Positions 43,477 through 53,502 of a stretch of 64,000 nucleotides of DNA are shown one piece after another. The notes under the pieces are model-generated. The model was not told the DNA's origin. It was given only the letters and a program-made list of their open reading frames with translations, and searched no databases. The DNA is taken from NCBI GenBank assembly GCA_016191845.1, contig JACPVF010000017.1:140770-204769 (forward strand), given 5' to 3'. Position 1 is the stretch's first letter, and the number at the start of each line of letters is the position of its first letter. The position numbers were made by a program, and so were the translations under genes. This stretch comes from Chloroflexota bacterium. GTDB taxonomy: Bacteria > Chloroflexota > Anaerolineae > Anaerolineales > Villigracilaceae.

Positions 43477-44982
43477 CTATAGCTTGAATAACAGGCGCGC
43501 CTCGGGCCAGACGAGGGCCAGCGCGGACAGCCCGCCGAGGACCATGCCCAATAAAGCGGTGACGACGGCCCCGCCCGGCAGCCAGAGCGCCAGTGCGTAG
43601 GTCAGCGCGCCGCCGACCAGGGCGGCCAGCAGCCCCTTGGTCACGGCCCCGCCCACGCGGATCGGTTCGTGAGTGCGGCGGGACAGCCAGGTGAACAGCA
43701 CGATGGCTTCGATCAGCACGGCGATCTCGGCAAAGGCAATGACGGGCGCGCCGATGTTCTTAAAGACGGTCACACCTGTGATTCCGATCCCGAGAAAGAG
43801 GACCAGTCGCAGGCCGACCGCATAGAGCGGATAAAGCGGTTCCTTGCGCGCGTAGAACGAGCGCGCCGCCACCTCGTGGATGGCGAAACCCGTCAGTGTG
43901 AGCAGGTAGGCGCGCGTGGAAGCCGTCAGCAGGGTGGTGGTGGCCTCGTCGAATCCGAAGACAGCGCGCACCAGCGGGTGGACTCCCGCTGCCATGATGG
44001 CCGCAATCGGCAGGGTCAGCGCGATCAGGAAGCGCAAGGCCTTCTCGATGGTGTCGCGAAAGCCCGTCCAGTTGCCTCGTGCGGCATATTCGGAGAGGGT
44101 CGGCAGCAGGGCGGTGGCGATGGCGGTCCCAAGGATGGTCTCGGGGACCTGCATGATCATCCAGCCGTAGGTCAACGAGGTGACCGCGCCCGCCTGGTTG
44201 AGACGGGAGGCCAGGTTGTCGCGGGCCAGCACAATGATCTGGATGCCGCCCATCGTCAAGAGGCGCGGGGCCATCAGCTTGAGGGCCTCGATCAGGCCTG
44301 AGTTGCGCAGGTCGAAGGAGGGCGTCCAATGGAATCCGAACTTGAACAGGGCGGGTACCTGGATCAGCAGATGCAGAGCCGCACCGATGATGACACCGTA
44401 CACCAGTCCGTGAATCCCATAGCGCGGCACGAGGAAGATCGCGCCGAAGATCTGGCCCAGGTTATAGGCGGTGGGCGCGATGGCAGGCAGGATGAAATGC
44501 TGGTTGGCCTGCAGTGCGGCCATCACCAGGCCGCTGATCGAGAAGATGATCGTGCCGACCAGGTTCAGGCGCATCAGGTCGGCCAGCAGGGCGCGCTGCT
44601 CGGGGCCGAAGCCGGGTGCAATGCCGATCTCGGCCTCCACGATGGGCTTGGCGAAGATGGCGATGACCACGGCGATCGAACCCGTCACCACGAAGGCCAC
44701 GTTTGCCACGCGCGAGAACAGGTCCCAGGCGGCGTCGCGGTCTTTTTGGGTCAGGTATTCGGTCAGGAGCGGGATGAAGGCCATGGCCAGCGCCCCGCCC
44801 GAGATCAACGCGAAGAGCACATCGGGTAGGTTGTTGGCGGCGTTGAACGTGTCGAGCGTCCCGACCGAGTCAGCGAACTGACGCGAGATGATGCCCGCCC
44901 GCACGAAGGCCAGGATCTTGTCGATGAAGAAAAAGAACCCGACGATCAGCGAGTTGCGGGTCAGGTTGGACAGTTTTTTCAT
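43477..44982 (-). CDS. murJ: Lipid II flippase MurJ
   Basis: 501 residues with about 14 hydrophobic segments. MurJ/MviN is recognised by RAGIISRQFADSVGTLDTFNAANNLPDVLF (first ~65 residues), the SRVANVAF repeat and the inner repeats of the MOP fold. It moves lipid-linked peptidoglycan precursor across the membrane. Its presence supports a peptidoglycan-containing envelope. It lies 1 base after the zinc-ribbon protein gene and 21 bases before the TPR-like gene. Confidence 0.92.
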   Translation of the reverse strand: MKKLSNLTRNSLIVGFFFFIDKILAFVRAGIISRQFADSVGTLDTFNAANNLPDVLFALISGGALAMAFIPLLTEYLTQKDRDAAWDLFSRVANVAFVVTGSIAVVIAIFAKPIVEAEIGIAPGFGPEQRALLADLMRLNLVGTIIFSISGLVMAALQANQHFILPAIAPTAYNLGQIFGAIFLVPRYGIHGLVYGVIIGAALHLLIQVPALFKFGFHWTPSFDLRNSGLIEALKLMAPRLLTMGGIQIIVLARDNLASRLNQAGAVTSLTYGWMIMQVPETILGTAIATALLPTLSEYAARGNWTGFRDTIEKALRFLIALTLPIAAIMAAGVHPLVRAVFGFDEATTTLLTASTRAYLLTLTGFAIHEVAARSFYARKEPLYPLYAVGLRLVLFLGIGITGVTVFKNIGAPVIAFAEIAVLIEAIVLFTWLSRRTHEPIRVGGAVTKGLLAALVGGALTYALALWLPGGAVVTALLGMVLGGLSALALVWPEARLLFKL

Positions 44983-44983
44983 G

Positions 44984-45160
44984 TTAGTGTTCGGCGGTCG
45001 CCTTGACTTCCATGCCAGGCAATTTCTCGGTCAGCAATTGCGGCTTGTGAATCAACTGCGGCAGGCATTGCGGGCAGATGTAGTTTGTTTCATTTTTAAA
45101 GGTCAGCACCAACAACGGGACTTGCTCTTCGGTGCGGTTGCAATTCAGGCAAATGTGCAT
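44984..45160 (-). CDS. Small zinc-ribbon protein
   Basis: 58 residues if translation starts at ATG 45160, which has GGAGAAC at proper spacing; the ATG at 45172 contains that site and is less likely. Two CxxC pairs (HICLNCN and YICPQCLP, 25 residues apart) form a zinc ribbon. It is one base upstream of murJ and therefore probably in the same transcript. Function unknown; small ribbons of this kind often bind RNA or a partner protein. Confidence 0.7.
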   Translation of the reverse strand: MHICLNCNRTEEQVPLLVLTFKNETNYICPQCLPQLIHKPQLLTEKLPGMEVKATAEH

Positions 45161-45177
45161 GATGTTCTCCATTTATA

Positions 45178-45241
45178 TGGGAACGCGGACTTGAGTCCGC
45201 ATTCCATCCAATACGACGCGCAAACCGCGGTTTGCGTTCCA
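45178..45241. repeat. Paired inverted repeats between zinc-ribbon and SDR genes
   Basis: GCGGACTTGAGTCCGC (45185-45200) and CGCAAACCGCGGTTTGCG (45219-45236) are two adjacent palindromes bracketed by GGAAC and GTTCC. They may fold into a double hairpin that ends the SDR transcript or is a small mobile repeat. Confidence 0.55.
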
Positions 45242-45243
45242 AA

Positions 45244-46035
45244 TTAAAGCGTGCCTTTGTACATGCCGCCGTCCACATTGAGCATGACGCCCGTGATGTA
45301 CGACGCGGCAGGTGAGACGAGGAAAGCCGCCGCATTGGCGAACTCTTCGGGCTGACCCAGCCGCCCGAGCGGACTCTGCTCCGACTGTTTTCGCGTCTCT
45401 TCCTCGACCGTGGACTGGTTGGCCGTTGCCCGGGCCGTCATCAACTCTGTGACGCGTTCCGTTTCCGTCCAGCCCGGCAGGATCGAGTTGACGCGGATGC
45501 CGTCCTTGCCGAGGTCGAGCGCCAGTGACTTGGTCAGGCCGATCGTCCCCGCGCGGATGCTGTTCGAGAGCAGCAGGTTTGCGATCGGCTGCTTGACCGA
45601 CATCGATGTGACCGTCAGGATGCTGGCTGTGGACGATTTGCGCAGGTGGGGCAGGGCCGCGCGGATCAGGCGCACATGCAGCATCAGGCATAGGTCCACG
45701 CCTTTTTGCCAGGCGGCCTCGTCCAGCGTGTCGATGCCCCCGGGCGGAGGTCCGCCCGCGTTGGTGATGAGGATGTCCAGTCCGCCGAAGGCTTTCACGG
45801 TCTGCGTGATCAGCTTCGCGGGCACATCCGGCAGGCTCACGTCCCCCGCCAACCCAATGGCCTGCGCGCCTGTTTCCTTTTGCAATTTCTCAGCCACGGC
45901 CTGGATCTTGGCTTCGTCCCGCCCGTTGATGGCAACCTTGCAGCCCTCTTTGGCGAGTGCCACTGCGGTGGCATAGCCTAGTCCGCGCGATGAGCCTGTA
46001 ACCAGCGCGATTTTATCTTTTAAACCTAAATCCAT
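45244..46035 (-). CDS. SDR-family oxidoreductase lacking the catalytic Tyr
   Basis: 263 residues. The Rossmann motif TGSSRGLGYA (~14-23), NAGG and the C-terminal VDGGMYKGTL belong to the classical SDR family, closest to the 3-oxoacyl reductase-like subgroup. At the position of the usual YxxxK the sequence reads SNSIRAGT, so Tyr is Ser and Lys is Arg. The Ser partner lies in TVTSMSVKQ. A subgroup of SDRs has this S-N-x-x-R pattern and can still be active with other substrates, or it may be a non-enzymatic binding protein. Start ATG 46035 has AAGGAG upstream. Confidence 0.82.
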   Translation of the reverse strand: MDLGLKDKIALVTGSSRGLGYATAVALAKEGCKVAINGRDEAKIQAVAEKLQKETGAQAIGLAGDVSLPDVPAKLITQTVKAFGGLDILITNAGGPPPGGIDTLDEAAWQKGVDLCLMLHVRLIRAALPHLRKSSTASILTVTSMSVKQPIANLLLSNSIRAGTIGLTKSLALDLGKDGIRVNSILPGWTETERVTELMTARATANQSTVEEETRKQSEQSPLGRLGQPEEFANAAAFLVSPAASYITGVMLNVDGGMYKGTL

Positions 46036-46050
46036 GATGAGCTCCTTGTA

Positions 46051-46129
46051 TGTCGTTGCGAGGCGGCGTTCTTCCGCCGAAGCAACCTCCTAGAGAATAG
46101 GAGATTGCTTCGCTTCGCTCGCAATGACA
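46051..46129. repeat. Dispersed repeat of the GTCATTGCGAGC type
   Basis: TGTCGTTGCGAGG (46051-46063) and CTCGCAATGACA (46118-46129) are near-complementary ends. GAAGCAACCTCCT and AGGAGATTGCTTC form an inner pair. Similar elements occur in many bacterial genomes. Here it fills the gap between the SDR and DUF503 genes. Confidence 0.7.
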
Positions 46130-46414
46130 TCAGTATATGAATTCGATCTTCGAATCGATGACCTGACCGTCGGGCCAGTGCGAGTCCACCCATTTTGCCA
46201 CACTTTGCAGGGATTGTTCCAGCATAACTTTGTCTGAATTGATCGCGGCGCAGGCGATAACGGCTTCGCTCCATTTGTCTTGCAGGTCCATTTCCGCGAC
46301 CGAGATGTTGAACTCTCGGCGCAGGCGCGCCATGAGCGGCTTGATGCGTCCACGTTTGTCCTTGAGCGAGAAGCAGGCGGGCAGGTGCAGGTGAAAGGTG
46401 AGGGTGGCGATCAT
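46130..46414 (-). CDS. DUF503 (YlxP-like) protein
   Basis: 94 residues. The pattern MIATLTFHLHLPACFSLKDKR, then NISVAEM and W-S-E-A-V-I-A-C-A, matches the small DUF503/YlxP family, often found near rbfA and truB and suspected to help ribosome or translation functions. It has no membrane segment. Its start overlaps the end of the HIT gene by 4 bases. No such neighbours occur here. Confidence 0.85.
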   Translation of the reverse strand: MIATLTFHLHLPACFSLKDKRGRIKPLMARLRREFNISVAEMDLQDKWSEAVIACAAINSDKVMLEQSLQSVAKWVDSHWPDGQVIDSKIEFIY

Positions 46415-46842
46415 TTTAAAGAAGCGCGTAATTTTTCAGCCAGCGCGATGGCATCTTTTTCTTCGCAGGAATCATCCCGTGCAAGGAATTTTAACCCGCG
46501 CTCGGGGATTTCCCTGCGGCGTGCGACGATCCACATGTGCAGATGCGGCTGTCCTTCCATCGTGGACAGTTGATAGATGCGTTCGGCGTCGGTGTGCTGA
46601 CGCAGTGCCTGGTAGATACGTTTCAGCAGAGAACCTAGCACATCGGCCTCTTCCTGCGTCATCTCTGAGTAATCCAAAAAATGACGACGCGACTCGATGA
46701 ACAACGTCCCCAGCGGACCCAGCTTGCCGGGCGCGTGGCAGACCATCCAATGTTCATCTTCGTAAATATATCCACCAGGAGGAGCGGCTTCCAGTCCTTC
46801 ATGCTTTCGACAGATGAAACAGGTATCCATATTTACATCCAT
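46411..46842 (-). CDS. HIT-family protein with a degenerate histidine triad
   Basis: 143 residues from ATG 46842; ATG 46830 is an alternative, and both lie just after the folC promoter on the other strand. The HIT pattern is complete apart from the last His: GQPHLHMWIV reads H-x-H-x-W where H-x-H-x-H is expected. C-x-x-C (CFIC) near the N-terminus and the YIYEDEHW strand are as in other small HIT proteins that hydrolyse nucleotide phosphoramidates or dinucleoside polyphosphates. It overlaps the DUF503 gene by 4 bases and is divergent from folC. Confidence 0.8.
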   Translation of the reverse strand: MDVNMDTCFICRKHEGLEAAPPGGYIYEDEHWMVCHAPGKLGPLGTLFIESRRHFLDYSEMTQEEADVLGSLLKRIYQALRQHTDAERIYQLSTMEGQPHLHMWIVARRREIPERGLKFLARDDSCEEKDAIALAEKLRASLK

Positions 46843-46878
46843 TCTCATCCGAATCAACCACCAAAGTCTGATTTCCAA

Positions 46879-46907
46879 TTTACCAATTCCCAATCACCCA
46901 TTACAAT
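46879..46907 (+). promoter_or_regulatory. Promoter of folC, leaderless
   Basis: TTTACC (46879-46884) and TACAAT (46902-46907) are 17 bases apart; TACAAT ends 7 bases before ATG 46915, without a ribosome site. Confidence 0.65.
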
Positions 46908-46914
46908 CTCCCTC

Positions 46915-48312
46915 ATGGACACCGAACAAAAATACAATCTCGCCATCGATTACCTGTATTCCTACGTCGATTATAGCCTCAAACATTCCTCGGAAATGGC
47001 CAAGGCCGAGTTCAACCTCGACCGCATGTTTGCGCTGCTGAACCTGCTGGGAAATCCGCACCAGGCGTATCCGATCCTCCACGTGGCTGGGACGAAGGGG
47101 AAGGGGTCCACATCTGCGCTGTGTGCGTCGGCGTTGATGGCCGCGGGTTACAAGACGGGACTGTACACCTCGCCGCACTTGCTGGATTACGTCGAGCGGA
47201 TTCAAGTCGACGGGCAGCCGATCTCGCATCAACTGTTGGTCGATTTAGTGGAAGAGATCCAGCCTGCCGTGGCCCAGATCGAGAAGTTGACCACCTTCGA
47301 GATCACCACCGCGCTGGCTTTCCTGGCCTTTGCCAAATTGGGCTGTACGGCGGCGGTCTTTGAGGTCGGCTTGGGCGGACGGCTGGATGCCACCAACGTG
47401 GTCACGCCGCGCGTCTCGGTCATCACTTCGCTGTCGATGGATCACATGGCCGTGCTGGGCGATACCTTGGCCAAGATTGCGGGGGAGAAGGCAGGCATCA
47501 TCAAAGATGGCGTGCCCGTGGTCTCCGCCCCACAAAAGGACGAGGCACTCGAAGTTATTTTGCGTGTAGCAAAATCAAGAAATGCCCAAGTGACTCTGGT
47601 TGGTAAGGATGTGACCTTCGAGCCTGTCAGTCACTCGCTGGAGGGCCAGGTCTTCGCCCTGAGCGGAATGACGAGCGAAGCGAGGAATGCAGTCGAAGGG
47701 CAGGCGGTGTCATCGACTCGTCCTGAGCGGAGCGACCCGCAGGGAGCGCAGTCGAAGGATGGATTAATGATCACCATGCCCTTGCTTGGCGATTATCAGC
47801 TGGTCAATGCGGCGACAGCGTACGCGGCGCTCAAAACCAGCGGGCTGGACATTCCCGATGAGGCTATCCAACGCGGCTTTGCTCAGGTAAAATGGCCTGC
47901 CCGTTTCGAGGTCGTCCGCCGCGAGCCGCCCGTCATCTTCGACTCTGCCCACAATGACGACTCGTTTGCCCGTTTGCGTGAGACGCTCGAAACCTATTTC
48001 CCTGATAAGATGGTCTATCTTATCTTCGGTGCGTCGGAGGACAAGAACATTCCTGGCATGTTCCGCGAGATGAAGCCCAGGATTCGACGGTTGATCGTCA
48101 CACGTGCGCATCATCCGCGGGCGCTGGAGGTGGAGAAAATTCAGGGGTTGGCCGACCAGGCTGGGATCCCAAGCGAGGCGGTGGAGCCCGTCGAGGCGGC
48201 GCTGGCGCGGGCGTTGGAGCTATCCCAAAAAGATGGTAGCATTGTCTTATCCGCTGGCTCGATGTTCGTGACCGCCGAAGTCATGGCGGCGTGGAAAAAT
48301 CATAGATCGTAA
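46915..48312 (+). CDS. folC: Folylpolyglutamate/dihydrofolate synthase
   Basis: 465 residues from ATG 46915. It adds glutamate to folates. The P-loop is HVAGTKGKGSTSALC (~55-69), followed by SPHLLDYVERIQVDG and a second signature FEVGLGGRLDATNVV. The C-terminal ligase domain has the H-x-D-containing FDSAHNDDSF. About 35 residues (~248-282), encoded by two adjacent copies of the dispersed palindrome, interrupt the region between the two domains in frame (ALSGMTSEARNAVEGQ and RPERSDPQGAQSKDG). Conserved motifs lie outside it, so the enzyme may still work. It is divergent from the HIT gene. Confidence 0.92.
   Translation: MDTEQKYNLAIDYLYSYVDYSLKHSSEMAKAEFNLDRMFALLNLLGNPHQAYPILHVAGTKGKGSTSALCASALMAAGYKTGLYTSPHLLDYVERIQVDGQPISHQLLVDLVEEIQPAVAQIEKLTTFEITTALAFLAFAKLGCTAAVFEVGLGGRLDATNVVTPRVSVITSLSMDHMAVLGDTLAKIAGEKAGIIKDGVPVVSAPQKDEALEVILRVAKSRNAQVTLVGKDVTFEPVSHSLEGQVFALSGMTSEARNAVEGQAVSSTRPERSDPQGAQSKDGLMITMPLLGDYQLVNAATAYAALKTSGLDIPDEAIQRGFAQVKWPARFEVVRREPPVIFDSAHNDDSFARLRETLETYFPDKMVYLIFGASEDKNIPGMFREMKPRIRRLIVTRAHHPRALEVEKIQGLADQAGIPSEAVEPVEAALARALELSQKDGSIVLSAGSMFVTAEVMAAWKNHRS
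47656..47759. repeat. Two tandem dispersed palindromes inside folC, copies 6 and 7
   Basis: Copy 6 spans 47656-47701 (GCCCTGAGCGGAATG ... GTCGAAGGGC) and copy 7 spans 47721-47759 (TCCTGAGCGGAGCG ... GCGCAGTCGAAGGA). Together they add ~35 codons without a frameshift or stop. Confidence 0.8.
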
Positions 48313-48364
48313 GGGCACAGCGAGACGGGAATTTACCTGGACCGTTTTATAACCCGCTGTGCCC
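48313..48364. repeat. Inverted repeat between folC and lon
   Basis: GGGCACAGCG (48313-48322) and CGCTGTGCCC (48355-48364) are perfect complements around a 32-base centre. No T-run follows, so it is unlikely to be an efficient terminator. Confidence 0.5.
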
Positions 48365-48380
48365 CTACAGGAAAACAAGA

Positions 48381-50855
<2,475 letters not shown>

Positions 50856-50865
50856 CAGTGTAAGA

Positions 50866-50900
50866 GACCCTAAAGGTTTATCAAACCTTTAGGGTCTTTG
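50866..50900. terminator. Terminator after lon
   Basis: GACCCTAAAGGTTT (50866-50879), loop ATC, AAACCTTTAGGGTC (50883-50896), then TTTG. Its stem shares the core CCCTAAAGGTTT with the hairpin at 18887. Confidence 0.85.
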
Positions 50901-50917
50901 TGTTTACAGATAAACGC

Positions 50918-51745
50918 ATGACAACATCTCTTCGCAACAAAGTCGTACTCATCACGGGCGCTTCGTCGGGGTTTGGCGAGGACGCGGCACACCTATTTGC
51001 AGAGGAAGGCTGCAGGGTGGTGCTGGCCGCCCGCCGGGTGGACCGCCTGCAGGCGCTGGCCGACTCCATCCAGCGGCAGGGCGGGGAGGCCATCGCCGTC
51101 CCTGTGGACGTCACCAACCGCGCCGACATCCAGACCATGGTCGACTCCACGCTGGCGCTCTATGGTCAGATCGACATCCTCTTCAACAACGCGGGCTTTG
51201 GTCGCCTCGACTGGTTCGAGAACCTCGACCCCGAGCGCGACATCGAGACTCAGATCCAGGTCAACCTGACGGGCCTGATCCAGGTCACGCGCGCCGTCCT
51301 GCCGCACATGCTTGCGCGCGGCGAGGGTCACATCATCAACATGTCCTCGGTGGCGGGGCGCATCGCCGCGCCGCTCTACACGATCTACTCCGCCACCAAG
51401 TACGGCGTGCGCGCCTTCAACGACGCCCTGCGACGCGAGGTCGCGCCTTTCGGTGTCCGTGTTTCGGGCATCTACCCCGGCCCCGCCGAGACCGAGTTCG
51501 GCCTGCACACGGGGGCCAATTCCGCCAAGCGCAGCCTCAACCGCCTGGCCAGTTTCCGCATGAGTTCTGCTTACGTGGCCGAGCGGGTGGTGGACCTGGC
51601 CCGTCGTCCGCGCCGCAGCCTGGTCATCCCGTGGTGGTACAACCTCGTGATCGGGGTCGACACCCTTTTCCCCGCGCTGGTAGACTTGATCATCCAAAAC
51701 GGATTTACCCGCCGCTTCCACAAAAAACAGGAGACGAATCAATGA
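50918..51745 (+). CDS. Classical SDR-family oxidoreductase
   Basis: 275 residues from ATG 50918. TGASSGFGEDAA (~14-25) is the NADP-binding loop, NNAGFG and the catalytic YSATK (Tyr and Lys intact, ~157-161) mark an active classical SDR. Ser is in INMSSVAG. The C-terminal ~30 residues contain a hydrophobic stretch (WWYNLVIGVDTLFPALVDLII) that could touch the membrane. The substrate is unknown. It overlaps the next gene, a metallopeptidase, by 4 bases (ATGA), so the two are translated together. Confidence 0.88.
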   Translation: MTTSLRNKVVLITGASSGFGEDAAHLFAEEGCRVVLAARRVDRLQALADSIQRQGGEAIAVPVDVTNRADIQTMVDSTLALYGQIDILFNNAGFGRLDWFENLDPERDIETQIQVNLTGLIQVTRAVLPHMLARGEGHIINMSSVAGRIAAPLYTIYSATKYGVRAFNDALRREVAPFGVRVSGIYPGPAETEFGLHTGANSAKRSLNRLASFRMSSAYVAERVVDLARRPRRSLVIPWWYNLVIGVDTLFPALVDLIIQNGFTRRFHKKQETNQ

Positions 51746-52848
51746 CTGCTTCCCGCCTCGAACGCCTTACCGCTTTGCTTCGGACCTCGGGCCTGGACGC
51801 CGTGGTCCTCAACCCGGGTCCCACCCTGAAATATCTCACGGGACTCAACTTCCATCTGATGGAACGTCCCGTTGTGCTGATGGTCGCCCCCGGTCGGGAC
51901 CCTGTGATCGTCCTGCCCGAACTGGAATTGCCCAAGGTGGGCCTGTTCCCGTACAAGGTGCAGGCCTTCGCCTACGGCGAGATTCCCACCGAATGGGACG
52001 GCGTCTTCCGTCAGGCGGTCCAGGCTCTGGGGTTGGACGGCAAGCGCATCGGCGTCGAGCCGCGTAACCTGCGCCTGCTGGAGTTCCGCCACGTCCAGGC
52101 GGGTGCCCCCGAAGCGGATTTCCCCGATGCATCTGACGCGTTGGCCGCGCTGCGCATCCGCAAGGATGCGGATGAAATCGCCTCCATGCGACAGGCCGTC
52201 AAGATCGCGCAGGACGGACTCGAAGCCACCCTGCCGCTGATCAAGGTCGGCATGACCGAGCGCGAGGTGGCCGCGGAACTGGTCATGCAGTTGCTGCGCC
52301 ACGGCTCGGATTCTGAACTGCCCTTTGCGCCCATCGTCTCGGGGGGACCCAATGCCGCCAACCCGCACGCCTCTCCGTCCGACCGCAAGCTGCAGGTCGG
52401 TGATTTGTTGGTCGTTGACTGGGGTGCGGCTTACAACGGTTACATCTCCGATCTGACGCGCACCTTCGCTGTGGTCGAGGTGGATGACGAGTGCCAGAAG
52501 ATCCACAAGATCGTGCAGCAATCCAACGCGGCGGGACGCGCCGCGGGGAAGCCCGGCGCTCCCTGCGCCGCCGTCGACAAGGCTGCGCGCGACGTGATCG
52601 AAGCCGCGGGATACGGTAAATACTTCACGCACCGCACGGGTCACGGCATCGGCATGGAAGGTCATGAGGACCCGTACATGCGCGGCGACAATATGCAGCT
52701 GCTTGAAACGGGCATGGCTTACACCGTCGAGCCTGGTATCTATCTCACCGAAAGCAATGGTGTGCGCATCGAAGACAACATGGTCGTCACTGAATCGGGC
52801 GCCGAGTCCCTGAGCGATATGCCGCGCGAGATCCGCGTGGTGGGATAA
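51742..52848 (+). CDS. M24-family aminopeptidase (Xaa-Pro dipeptidase-like)
   Basis: 368 residues from ATG 51742. The N-terminal creatinase-like domain (~1-125) precedes the pita-bread catalytic domain. Metal ligands are visible as D226 and D237 (VDWGAAYNGYISD), His in HRTGHGIG, Glu in TVEPGIY and Glu in VRIEDNMVV, so the dinuclear site is complete. It removes N-terminal residues, probably before proline (PepQ/PepP type); the exact dipeptide preference is not readable. It is translationally coupled to the SDR gene and lies before a hairpin. Confidence 0.92.
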   Translation: MTASRLERLTALLRTSGLDAVVLNPGPTLKYLTGLNFHLMERPVVLMVAPGRDPVIVLPELELPKVGLFPYKVQAFAYGEIPTEWDGVFRQAVQALGLDGKRIGVEPRNLRLLEFRHVQAGAPEADFPDASDALAALRIRKDADEIASMRQAVKIAQDGLEATLPLIKVGMTEREVAAELVMQLLRHGSDSELPFAPIVSGGPNAANPHASPSDRKLQVGDLLVVDWGAAYNGYISDLTRTFAVVEVDDECQKIHKIVQQSNAAGRAAGKPGAPCAAVDKAARDVIEAAGYGKYFTHRTGHGIGMEGHEDPYMRGDNMQLLETGMAYTVEPGIYLTESNGVRIEDNMVVTESGAESLSDMPREIRVVG

Positions 52849-52865
52849 GCGTCGCAGACTTGTTT

Positions 52866-52929
52866 CCGCGAAGCAGCAAAGACACGAGGATTTTTCTTCG
52901 CACCCTTTGTTGCTTCGCGGTTTATTTTC
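52866..52929 (+). terminator. Terminator after the peptidase gene
   Basis: CCGCGAAGCAGCAAAG (52866-52881) pairs with CTTTGTTGCTTCGCGG (52905-52920) with one mismatch over a 23-base centre, followed by TTTATTTTC. It resembles other repeated 'GCGAAGCAGCAAAG' hairpins. Confidence 0.65.
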
Positions 52930-53382
52930 ATGCAGATTCAAAAAGCCCATCCCAACCAGGCCGAGACCCTCACCCACATTGCTCTGACCGCCAAGCGTCA
53001 TTGGGGTTATCCCGAGCGTTGGATCGAGACTTGGGCTCCACTGCTTGCTTTCTCATCTGCTGACCTTGAGCGGGTGGATTTCTTTGTTGCCAAAGTGGAC
53101 GATGAAGTTGTGGGTTTCTACTCGCTGACCGCCAAAGGCCCGCGCGCAGAACTGGAGAATCTGTGGGTGCTGCCTGACTTCATGGGGCAGGGCATCGGGC
53201 GTGGACTCTTTGAGCATGCTCTCGTGCGCGCCCGTGAGCTGGGATGTTCCACTCTGGAGATTGAAGCTGATCCCCATGCGGTCGGTTTCTACGAGAAAAT
53301 GGGCGCACGGACCGTCGGTCAGCATGTCGGCGAAGTGGATGGCCAGCCGCGACGGTTGCCGATCATGGAAATTTCGCTGTAA
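52930..53382 (+). CDS. GNAT-family N-acetyltransferase
   Basis: 150 residues. Acetyl-CoA motif LPDFMGQGIGRGLFEHALVRAR (~82-102; Q-x-x-G-x-G) and the late DPHAVGFYEKMGA are clear GNAT features, preceded by the strand ENLWV. The acceptor is unknown. It starts 10 bases after the hairpin that ends the peptidase gene and has no visible ribosome site other than the T-rich leader, so its start could be leaderless. Confidence 0.8.
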   Translation: MQIQKAHPNQAETLTHIALTAKRHWGYPERWIETWAPLLAFSSADLERVDFFVAKVDDEVVGFYSLTAKGPRAELENLWVLPDFMGQGIGRGLFEHALVRARELGCSTLEIEADPHAVGFYEKMGARTVGQHVGEVDGQPRRLPIMEISL

Positions 53383-53428
53383 ATCTGTTTGTAAAATCCC
53401 CAGTTCGACGACAATTTTAGAAAGGGGC

Positions 53429-53457
53429 TTGACTCTGAGAAATGAATTTGCTAAAAT
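53429..53457 (+). promoter_or_regulatory. Promoter of the pentose regulon repressor
   Basis: TTGACT (53429-53434) and TAAAAT (53452-53457) are separated by exactly 17 bases. The operator starts at the last base of the -10. Confidence 0.85.
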
Positions 53458-53494
53458 GTTATCGTTCCTGTTATCGATAACGGGAACGATAACA
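53457..53494. promoter_or_regulatory. 38-bp palindromic LacI-family operator
   Basis: TGTTATCGTTCC (53457-53468) is complementary to GGAACGATAACA (53483-53494). Between them GTTATCGATAAC (53470-53481) is a perfect 12-bp palindrome with the central CG typical of LacI-family sites. Only the T/G pair at 53469/53482 breaks the symmetry. Three or four GTTATCG half-sites are thus packed together, directly downstream of the -10, suited to strong autorepression. Confidence 0.8.
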
Positions 53495-53502
53495 GGATTT
53501 TT

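Noticed and set aside
41938..43482. A 514-codon plus-strand frame across the CopD-like and TPR-like genes
   Set aside because: Antisense to two genes with clear membrane and linker patterns; its translation is Gly/Arg/His-rich, typical of a shadow frame.
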